64,000 bases of DNA. It comes from Mauremys mutica (taxonomy: Eukaryota > Chordata > Testudines > Geoemydidae). The DNA is taken from the NCBI RefSeq assembly GCF_020497125.1, contig NC_059073.1:146391012-146455011 (forward strand), written 5' to 3'. This document shows positions 55,715 to 64,000 of this stretch, in pieces. The notes below the pieces were generated by a model. That model had not been told where the DNA came from, did no database searches, and worked only from the letters and a program-made list of their open reading frames with translations. Every line of letters starts with the position of its first letter. Within the stretch, counting starts at the first letter, position 1. The position numbers and the translations under genes were made by a program.

Positions 55715-58700
55715 TTACCCCACTCCCTAGGGCAGCAATAGGTGTGGGTTCTCATGAAAGGTTTTTACAAGTCTGGGAGCAGGAACATTTTCAGCAAGCT
55801 CCCAGGATCACTCCTTAGCCCCATAATCCTCCAACCAAATACCACAACTTACCCCGCTTTGTTTTAGAATTGAAAATTTTGTGGCCTATATACTCATCAT
55901 AGTCCTGAAGGTGCTCAGGTGTGGGGATGGCTGGGTCCAGTGGGGAAAGGGTTGGCCACATATGGCTTCAATAGGGACACATGAAATACCAGGTGGATTC
56001 TGAGAGAACAAGGCAGGTGGAGTTCAAAAGCGACAGGATTGATCTGTTGGCAGATTCGATATGGGCTGAAGAATTGGTGATCAAGTTTACAGGGTGGTCT
56101 GTTAGTATGGAGATGCTTTGCTGAGAGCCATACTTTCTGGCCTACAGAACATCAGGACCTTTCTGTTGTTGTTGGTCCACGTACCGCTTGTAGTCCTGTT
56201 TTGCTTCCTCCAGGTGAGTCATTAGCTCCCCCTGGGTATGATGGATCAATTGTACCCATTCCAAAACGGCTGGGTTAGGGGAGGGTGTGGGCAGTTCAGG
56301 GTGAGATCAGAGGTAGAAGATGTAGTTCACCAAAAAAAAAAAAGGCTTTGTCCTGTAGAGAAGTGTTCAGTGTTATTATATCAGAACTCTGCATAGAGTA
56401 ACAGCGAAGACCAGTCATTCTGACAGTAGTAGCACCAGAATACTGCTCCAGGACTTTGTTCAATCTTTCTCTCTGGCCATGTGTTTGGGGATGCCAAGCT
56501 GAAGAAAGGGCAGGAGTGGCCTCCCAACAATTGGAGGGCCTCCCTCCAGAAGTGAGAAATGAACTGAGCAGCATGGTCAGAAACAATGGGCTCAGAGAGT
56601 CCATGGAGGCGGATGACCTGGTTTACCCACAGTGGGCAGTCTCCTCGGAGGAAGGTAACTGGGTGCAGGGCACGAAGTGGGCCATCTTCATGAAGTGACT
56701 GATGATAGTTAAGATGGTTGGATACGATGAAGTCTAGTGAGATGGATGCCCAGGGACTGGGTGGAGTTTCCAGAGGTTGGAGGAGCCCACAGGGTTTGCT
56801 GTGTGGCACTTTAATGTGGGTGCATACGTCACAGGAGGTTACATATACCTGCGTGGTAGCATGCATGAAAGGCCACCAAAAGAAAGAGGAGGCCAGGCCC
56901 TGGGTTTTGGAATAGCCGAAATGCCCTGCCAGGGAGGATCCTTGGCACATCCACAGAGCCATCACATGGGGACAGCTGGGGGGAACATATGTATGTCCCT
57001 CACAAGGGTCAATCCATCTCAGACCTCATGCACTTCCTGATTGATGGCTTCATGATCGCCCAGGGGAGAGCCTGGGGCAGAGGCTGAGTGGATTAGGTTC
57101 AGCAGGTCCAGGTGCGTTGTCACACCAAGAAAGTTATGGGATTTGAGAATGTAGGTCTCTTGGTTGGGTCTCTTCCAAACAGCATAGTCCTCCGCTTTTT
57201 GGGATAGAGTGTCTGCTCTGCCGCTGCTAGCACCCAGATGATAGGAGATTGTAAAATTGAAATAGGAGAAAAACAGGGCCCAGTGGAGCAGTCTCTGATT
57301 GAGGGCTTTGGCCTTTCATAACTATTCCAAGTTCTTAAGGGCCATGTATACTTGGACTGGGTGTTGGGCCCCTTCGGTAGTGCCACCACTCCTCGAAGCT
57401 GGCTTGCTGGGCAGAAGTTCCTTGTATAGGATTTCATACTATTGATAAGTGGGAATGAGCTTTTTAGAATAAAAGGCACATGCCTGGGTGGCGGGTATGG
57501 CAGGCCAGGGGAGGCTAAGCCTGCACAAACAGCCAGGCATGGCCCCACCCACGCTCTGCCCTGAGGCCCCCTCCTGCTTCCTGCTCTTCCCCCATGGCCC
57601 AGCCCAGGCTGCTCCTCTTCCCTCTCTCGCTCAGCCTCTCCCTCAAAGCGGGCGGGGGCTTGGGCTGGGGTGGGCCAGCCAGCAGCCCAGGACTTGGGGC
57701 AGCTGGGGCTTATGCTTGGGCCAGCCGGCCGAGATTGGGGCCCACCGGTACTCAGACTGGTCGGCGCTTTGGGGCTGGGGCAGCCGGGGTGGCCTGGGGC
57801 CAGCGACCAGGGCCAGCTGGTGGGCCAGTACTCAGGCTGGCTGAGACAGGGCTCCTTCGGCCACAGTGGGGGGCTCGGCCAGGGGAGGGGGGTGAAAGGG
57901 ATGGGAGAGGTACTATCCTCCCTGAAGGGGGGCTTCATGCACTGCCCACGGGCACACGGATGCCTCTGGGAGACCACTGCTACAACTGCCACATTGGAGA
58001 CATTTATTTCTACAGTGAAGGCTCGTGTGGCAGCAGGATGGAGGAGTATGGAGGGAGCTGTAAATGCAAGTTTTAGGTGCTCAAAGGCACGTTGGACTTC
58101 CAGAGTCCTGCTGAACTGGGGGTGCTTATGGAGAATAAGGGGTGAGAGAATTCTGCCTGAGAACTCAGAGATGACCTGGCGGTAGAAATTGGTGAAGCCC
58201 AGAAAATGCTGACGTTTGTGGATGTTCCCGGTGGCTGCCCAATCGCAGACCGCCTTCATCATTTCTGGATCTTGATCCCTTCCAGAGACAGACTGAAGCC
58301 AGGAAGTCAGTGGAAACTCAGTCGAAGGCACACTTTTCCAATTGGGCCTACAACCCATGTTGTCAAAGCCTCTCTGGGACAGCTCGAACATGAGTTGTGT
58401 GCTGTTTGGGATTGTCTGAAAAACTAAGTATATCATCACAGGTACACAACTTTGTATTGCTCTAGGATGTCCTGAAACACATCATTAATGCGGTGCTGCA
58501 ATGCCGAACGTTCCCAGTGGCCGAAAGGCGGTCTTCCACTCAGCTCTGGCCCTAACGCGCACAAGGGCATGTGCTCCCCGAAGATCTAGCTTTGTGACTA
58601 TCCGAGCAGCGCCTTGGTCCAACAGGTCTGGGATTAGGGGCAGCGGGTGCCGCTTTCTAGCTGTGATCTGGTTCAATGGCCAGTAGTCTACACAGAGACA

Positions 58701-59348
58701 GAGGCTGACGTCTTTCCAGGGCCCAGTAGGGGAAGTGGATTTTCTGGCCAAATTCTCCTGGAGGCATGTGCATACAGTAGCTAGCGCGGGTGCAGCCATG
58801 GCATAAAGCCAGCTGGACGGGATGTTGCCCCCAGCTATAAGACCATAGAAGCATCATAGTCTCATGGGGAAGTACGGACTCTGCTTTTCTCTTTTCAAAT
58901 ACATCAGCGAAATCACTGTATTTGGTGGGGAGTTGGATCCTCGACTATCCCTGTTGTGCCAATCGTTACCTGCTGTGGGGCTTGGGTTTCTTCCAGCTGT
59001 TCCGCATCCATCAGAGGCCAGCAGTGCTGTTGGCAGAACCCCGAGGGAAAAGAGAGCCGTCACTCCTGCCAGTGAACGAGGGGGTTGTGAGGGGTGGGCA
59101 GGAAATACCCAGAATCGGGGGAAATGAGGCTAGGACGGGCACTTGGAGTTGTGGCCCCAGCTGGCAGGATCCGATGCTTGTCCCCATCAGGGCTTGTCTT
59201 TGGGACTCAGGGTTATGGCTTGCCATTGTGCCCAGCTAAGACCAGGACTGGGCTGGCTTGTTCTCCAGAACCCTTTGGCTCAGCCTTCGGGCCAGGCAGG
59301 TGGAGACGAAGGGGCCCAGCTTGCCACAATAGAAGCAAACACCGACAT
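55715..59348 (-). pseudogene. Ty3/gypsy chromovirus, decayed gag-pol
   Basis: Domains in minus-strand order. Gag zinc knuckle at 59296-59337 (CFYC...TC, but the H of C-x2-C-x4-H-x4-C is P). Protease region at about 58860-59250, poorly kept. RT at 58490-58800 (DYWPLNQITARKRHPLPLIP, TKLDLRGA), with the YLDD box at 58428-58446 broken by one extra base. RT thumb and RNase H at 57960-58420. Integrase at 56300-56965 (GHFGYSKTQGL, SCDVCTH, ISLDFIV, VSDHAAQF). Chromodomain at about 55830-55920 (DYDEYIGHKIFNSK, KLWYL). An integrase followed by a chromodomain defines a chromovirus. A GC-rich insertion occupies about 57480-57955. Many stops; 5' gag and 5' LTR are missing, replaced by CR1. Confidence 0.8.
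57480..57955. repeat. GC-rich insertion within the chromovirus
   Basis: About 475 bases rich in GGGGC/GGCCAGC interrupt the RNase H coding region. Ends near GGCACATGCCTGGGTGG and CACTGCCCACGGGCACACGG. No duplication could be fixed. It gives several long but meaningless frames on the plus strand. Confidence 0.45.
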
Positions 59349-59757
59349 GTCATAAACTATCAGGGTTGGAAGGGACCTCAGGAGGTCATCTAGACCAACC
59401 CCCTACTCAAAGCAGGACCAACCCCAACTAAATCATCCCAGTCAGGGCTTTGCCAAGCCTGACCTTAAAAACCTCTAAGGATGGAGGTTCCACCACCTCT
59501 CTAGGGAACCCATTCCAGTGCTTCACCACCCTCCTAGTGAAATAGTGTTTCCGAATATCCAACCTAGACCTCCCCCACTGCAACTTGAGACCATTTCTCC
59601 TTGTTCTGTCATCTGCCATCACTGAGAATAGCCGACCTCCATCCTCTTTGGAACCCCCCTTCAGGTAGTTGAAAGCAGCTATCAAATCCCCCCTCACTCT
59701 TCTCTCCTGCAGACTAAACAATCCCAGTTCCCTCTGCCTCTCCTCATAAGTTGTGTG
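59349..59757 (-). mobile_element. CR1 LINE 3' fragment
   Basis: Begins ATAAACTATCAGGGTTGGAA. A 97-codon reversed frame (59428-59721) includes [20 protein letters not shown] and [20 protein letters not shown]. It abuts the gag end of the chromovirus. Confidence 0.9.
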
Positions 59758-60303
59758 TCACCACCTGTCTTTTCCTTTCAGGGCTGAGTTGCCAGAAGGC
59801 TGAGTCTATCTGCATCTACTTGGCATAAAAATCCCTTATCTCTGCTCCAAGGACACCACAGGGCAAATATTTAACAAAAATATTGAAATAAGGCTAGGAC
59901 AACTGCCAAACAGTATTTGCCTTCAGGTGACAGAGGCAAAGTCCAGGAGCCACTTCCGGCAATCCAAAGACAGAAAGGAAGCATGTGACTTCTCAGAGCA
60001 TTGTTTGAGGATCAGCATTGTTTGGAGCAAGCAGGCAGTTAGCTGGGTGGCCTCTATACAAGCCACACACCTCCTGGGGGTGGTGTCGGTCCCAGCTAGT
60101 GGGCCCGAGACCACTTAGAGAGAGTTAAATGAGTCTGCGCTACAGCCTTAGCACACAGCCAGGTGGGTTGTAGCTCATGCTGTAGAGGCTCATGCCCTGA
60201 GGTCCCAGGTTTGATCCCACCTGCTGATGATGGGGGTCTGTCAATGTTATGTGAGCAGATGTCTGTGATTTTGTCTGATGGCTACTCCCCTGACCTGTGG
60301 GAC
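59758..60303. other. Spacer with a tRNA-like SINE head
   Basis: Mostly unrecognised sequence. 60160-60225 is listed separately. Confidence 0.3.
60160..60225 (+). mobile_element. tRNA-like SINE head or tRNA pseudogene
   Basis: AGGTGGGTTGTAGCTCATGC has an A-box-like part, CAGGTTTGATCCCACC a B-box-like part. GTGGG and CCCAC can pair as an acceptor-like stem. An anticodon-like loop ATGCCCT sits between CTC and GAG. Arm spacing is not that of a proper tRNA, so I call it SINE-like. Confidence 0.4.
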
Positions 60304-60849
60304 TAGGGCTGGATTAACTCTCCTGTAGGCCCAGGACTATTAGATGGGGTGGGTAGTGGGCTCAGGGATGGGGGTGTTGGGGTGGGGGCACAAATGGGGC
60401 TGGGGTGCAGGAAAGTGTGTGGGGTGCAGACTCCAGCTGGGAGGCACTTACCTTGGGTGGCTCCATGTTGGCAGAGCTGAAGCAGGATCTCTGCTCCCTG
60501 AGGTGGTGGTGGGCACGTCCAGCCCCTAGGCAGAGAAGCCAGGCTGCTCTGCACATTGCATGATGCCTGTGCCACAGGCACCATCCCTACAGCTCCCATT
60601 GGCTGGGTACTGGGGGTAGGGGCAGTGCACAGAGATTCCCTGAACACACCTCACCTAGGGGCTCTTCGGCAAGCCAGTGCTTGCAGCTCCAGCCCTGGGT
60701 GGGTGCGCCAAGGCTTGGGGACCAGTGTCTGGAATGGAACAGGGAGACTTGCCCTGGGCCAGATGAAAAGAAGCAGCTGGCCTGAGGGCCTGCGGGGCCC
60801 CCCTTAGCCAAAGGTTCTTGGTTGCAGCCTCTGCATTAATCCGACCCTG
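60304..60849. mobile_element. hAT-like MITE, 546 bp
   Basis: Ends TAGGGCTGGATTAAC and GCATTAATCCGACCCTG are imperfect inverted repeats. Flanks TGTGGGAC and CCTGGGAC agree in 6 of 8. Non-coding, G-rich. Confidence 0.55.
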
Positions 60850-61720
60850 CCTGGGACACTGCATCCAATGGCCCTGCTGCTCCCTGACCCTTCAGACATT
60901 GTAGCTGGTTCACTTCTGCAGATATAGAACATTTGCAAATTTCAGACACATGTTTTTTGGTGTCCTGCCCCCCCATGCAGTTAGGTGTTCACTCTTCCAG
61001 GCCATTGGGCTGGTCAATCCAGGTTGAGGGGTCTAGAATGGCCCCGCACATTCCCAATTTGGTCTTGCACGGAGTACAAACGTACAATCCAGCAGCAGGG
61101 AAGGCTGGACAAGGACTAGGTGGGGACCTGTTCTAGGCAGAGACTCTTCCCTGCTGCTGGGACCCCTTCCTTCCAGATCCCTTCAGCTGAAAGCTCCCTG
61201 TTTGGCCCTTAATATTCCCCCCAAACCCAGCCTGCCCCACAACATTATCCCCCTAGAACCTGACCCCTTTCCTACACACATCCACTTGGCAGCCTTTGCT
61301 AGGAGAAAGTGAAACTAACCCAGCACTGGCTTGGCTCACTGTGGGTTTGGCCCTTATCCCACATCCAGCAAAGCGAGTTTCCTATTTGCTTTCACTTCTA
61401 CTAGGACTCCCTGGAGTTCAGCCCAGCCCTGTTCATTGCTCCCCCCTCCCTTTCGCTTCTTTGTTAGTGCACCGACACTCATTTCTGGGAAATGCTCCAT
61501 TTCTTTTAACAGAGGCTTCCACAACTGCTGGATTTCAGTCCCCTCTGCAAAGTCAGGACACAGAGCCAGGGACATGGGCGGGGACAACGCCATACATGGA
61601 ATACACATGGGGCAAGAGCCTCTTCCCTCCTGCCCTGCTCACCTCAACAGGAATGTTGTTATTGCCAAAGATTATAAGAAGCAAGAAGTATCACTCATCA
61701 CAAATTCTCTTTATCTCTTC
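60850..61720. other. Spacer without recognised gene
   Basis: Frames of up to about 197 codons (61296-61889) run into the microsatellite and lack known domains. Confidence 0.3.
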
Positions 61721-61721
61721 C

Positions 61722-62312
61722 CATGGACACCCATCCCCATCCACCCCCTCTATCTATCTATCCCCATCCACCCCATTATCTATCTATCCCCATCCACCCC
61801 ATCTATCTAGCTATCTATCCTCATCCACTCCCTCTATCTACCCCATCCACCCCATTATCTATCTATCCCCATCCACCCCATCTATCTAGCTATCTATCCT
61901 CATCCACTATATCTATCCCCATCCACTCCCTCACTCTATCTATCCCCATCCACTCCATCTATCTACCCCATCCACCCCATAATCTATCTATCCCATCCAC
62001 CCCCTCGCTCTATCTATCTATCCCCATCCACCCCATTATCTATCTATCTATCTATTTACCCCATCCACCCCATTATCTATCTATCTATCTATCCCCATCT
62101 GCCCTATTATCTACTATCTATCCCCATCCACCCCATTATCTATCTATCTATCCCCATCTACCCCTTCGCTCTATCTATCTATCTATCCCCATCCACTCCC
62201 TCTATCTATCTATCTATCCCCATCCACCCCCTCGTTCGATCTATCTATCCCCATCCACCCCCTCGTTCGATCTATCTATCTATCTAATCTATCACTATAC
62301 ACTCACTCACTT
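61722..62312. repeat. Compound TCTA microsatellite / CCCCATCCAC minisatellite
   Basis: (TCTA)n or (CTAT)n runs alternate with CCCCATCCACCCC modules for about 590 bases in a roughly 30-40-bp higher-order pattern. The 245-codon frame across it is an artefact. Confidence 0.95.
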
Positions 62313-62489
62313 ACTCTCTCATCCAAACAACACCAATAACAACAACAAGGGGCTTCTCCACAAAGGGAAATTGCCCAGTCTAGCTGTAGCAGAACCCAGC
62401 CTTCCACTAGAGCTGTGCCAGTATAACTCCCCCTTGCTTACACTCCAGGCCGGAATATAAGTGACTTTGTTCTAGTCCAGTGGTTTCAA

Positions 62490-63361
62490 TTTTTTTCATT
62501 TGCAGATGGGACACATGGGGCTGCAGTGGGGGAGGGGGGTCACATAGACTGGGGTTCAGAAGGGCTAGTGGAGGGAACAGACTGGGGATGCAGGGCCACA
62601 TGGAGATGGGTTGGGGGTGGCTGAGTGGGGGTGCAGTGACACATGGGGATGTGGGGAGGGGGTGAATAAGGATGGGGAGGGGGTGTAGGAACACATGGGG
62701 ATGGGGGCAAGGGATGGCTGAGTGGCAGTGCAGGGACACATGGGGACAGGGGCAGATGTGCCTGACTGAATGGGAGAGGCTGGGGTCAGCCAGGGTCTGC
62801 ATGGGGGAGGCTCCCCAGCTCCCTAACAACCCCCCCCCCTCAAAAAAAAAACTCTGTTCCATACTTTCCCCCCTCCAGCCCCCAACCCTTTCACTCCCAG
62901 GCTCCCATCCAGCAATTAATTCCCTCTCCCTCAGCTCCTATATTACCCCGACTCCCCCCAAGCCTTTGCATTGCTTTTGAGGGGGGGAGGGATAGCTCAG
63001 GGGTTTGAGCCTTGGCCTGCTAAACCCAGGGTTATGAACTCAATCCTTGAGGGGGCCATTTAGGGATCTGGGGCAAAAATCTGCCTGGGGTTTGGCCCTG
63101 CTTTGAGCAGGGGGTTGGACTAGGTGACCTCCTGAGGTCCCTTCCAACCCTGAAATTCTATGAGGGGTGCAGGAAGTACATTCCTGTGTTGTAGTGTAAA
63201 TGAATTATTACTCAGAGTTAGATATTAATATGCCTAGTAAGGAATCTATTTTTCAAAACACATTTCCTGATTTTTTTGATGTCTGTACTGTTACAGAAAT
63301 ACTTGCTGACAGGTATTTTCAAATAAATGACCAAAATAATTGAAACTGGTGTGATTATATT
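62490..63361. mobile_element. Repeat family with GAATTCTGCGC end, copy 2 (left part lost)
   Basis: Parallels 24540-25150: GGGGTTCAGAAGGGCTAGTG, GACTGAATGGGAGAGGCTGG, TATTAATATGCCTAGTAAGG, CAAAATAATTGAAACTGGTG. A SINE is inserted at 62986-63166. It is cut at about 63361 by a CR1 tail. Confidence 0.65.
62986..63166 (+). mobile_element. tRNA-derived SINE with CR1-like tail, full length
   Basis: A box in GGATAGCTCAGGGGTTTGAG, B box in GGGTTATGAACTCAATCC, middle GGGGGCCATTTAGGGATCTG, tail GAGCAGGGGGTTGGACTAGG ... CCCTGAAATTCTATGA. The CR1-like tail suggests mobilisation by CR1 reverse transcriptase. Confidence 0.9.
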
Positions 63362-64000
63362 ACATAAGAACATAAGAACGGCCATACTGATTCAGACCAA
63401 AGGTCCATCCAGCCCAGTTTCCTGTCTTCCGACAGTGGCCTATGCCAGGTGCCCCAGAGGCAATGAACAGAACAGGGAATCATCAAGTGAACCATCCCCT
63501 GTCGCCCATTCCCAGCTTCTGGCAAACAGAGGCCAGTGACACCATCCCCAGAGATGTCCCTACCCATATGCAAAGTACGCAGCTGTGTAGAGCACCAGGA
63601 AATTTGGGGCACCACATTTGCTGGTGCCCTATGCATCTGCATGCTGCTCCAGCCCCTGCTCTGCCTCTCACTCATTGCCCCGCCCCTGCTCTGCCCCAGC
63701 CCTGCCCCCACTCCACCCCATCCCCTGAGGACAGCAGCAGGGGTTGGGCCTGCCCTGCACTCACCAGGTGGTAGGAAGTGGAGTGACTCGGCCCCAACCC
63801 CCTCCACTCTGCTGGCTCATGCTGGTGGGTGGTTTACCCCCTGTCCCCCAAGCCTGCTCCTGCCCCCCCGTGGAGGCCTGGGAACAGCCCCCCTCCCCTG
63901 TGGAGGCCTGGGGACAGCCCTCCCACCCTGCGTAGGGCTGTCAAAATGGCTAGAGACACCATCCCTGCCCATCCTGGCTAATAGCCTTTGATGGACCTAT
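63362..64000 (-). mobile_element. CR1 3' end, TTCTTATG-tailed subfamily, split by an insertion and running off the window
   Basis: Begins ACATAAGAACATAAGAACGG, then CATCCAGCCCAGTTTCCTGT up to GACACCATCCC at 63538-63548. After an insertion it resumes at 63953 with GACACCATCCCTGCCCATCC and CTAATAGCCTTTGATGGACC. Confidence 0.85.
63549..63952. mobile_element. Insertion of about 400 bp in CR1, flanked by an 11-bp direct repeat
   Basis: GACACCATCCC occurs at 63538-63548 and again at 63953-63963, bracketing C-rich sequence with CATTTGCTGGTGCCCTATGC. An 11-bp duplication is longer than hAT or ERV types give and fits a retroposed element. Class unknown. Confidence 0.55.

Noticed and set aside
57488..58185. 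Plus-strand frames of 118-171 codons
   Set aside because: Cross the GC-rich insertion and the antisense of gypsy RNase H; no domain.
61296..62460. Long Ser/Pro/Tyr/Ile-rich plus-strand frames
   Set aside because: Run through a TCTA microsatellite block.

Overview
This is nuclear DNA of a vertebrate, most likely a cryptodiran turtle. The evidence is the repeat content. Many CR1 LINE copies end in degenerate ATTCTATG-type tails. Three copies of a tRNA-headed SINE carry a CR1-like 3' tail (19804-19925, 30192-30379, 62986-63166). There are also hAT, Harbinger-like and Tc1/mariner-like MITEs of types I associate with turtle genomes, and MIR/CORE-SINE fragments. Nothing prokaryotic is visible. The species cannot be named from the sequence.

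Two host genes can be supported, both on the minus strand. (1) 9684-9830 is the first coding exon of a STE20 kinase of the SLK/STK10 family. It has 49 codons, a clean splice donor and the glycine-rich loop GDGAFG; the rest of the kinase is not found and should lie left of the window. (2) 38995-42227 holds two exons of NEURL3, a Neuralized-type E3 ubiquitin ligase. The NHR-domain exon (41727-42227) and the RING-finger exon (38995-39491) join in phase. The short first exon was not located with confidence. The intron between the two exons holds a 42-bp minisatellite of about 16 units and a 191-bp solo LTR with a perfect target-site duplication.

The rest is mostly layered mobile DNA. 1-1690: Harbinger-type element with an intact Myb/SANT-like exon. 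1943-2246: hAT MITE inside a GC-rich minisatellite. 2768-3350: class II endogenous retrovirus LTR followed by a primer-binding site like that for tRNA-Trp. 11350-12735: MITEs and spacer. 12736-13543: Harbinger-like element with terminal inverted repeats. 13735-17163: CR1 and CR1-like copies, plus a foldback element split by a solo LTR. 16471-22635: T-rich block bounded by two copies of one LTR family, with nested MITEs, a SINE, a second solo LTR and Penelope-like fragments. 24280-35417: hAT elements, CR1, SINE and two GC-rich LTRs. 43500-50160: MITEs, an LTR fragment and CR1 copies, the longest of which (47660-50160) carries two nested MITEs. 52283-55210: hAT transposase fragment, then a plus-strand Ty3/gypsy fragment split by a solo LTR. 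55210-59348: minus-strand chromovirus with zinc knuckle, RT, RNase H, integrase, chromodomain and 3' LTR, all decayed. 60304-64000: MITE, TCTA-rich microsatellite block, repeats and SINE.

I did not find a convincing undescribed multi-gene system. The most useful leads are a possible third SLK/STK10 paralogue, the unusual C-terminus of NEURL3, the intact Myb/SANT exon, the T-rich LTR-bounded retroelement I cannot classify, and insertions dated by exact target-site duplications.
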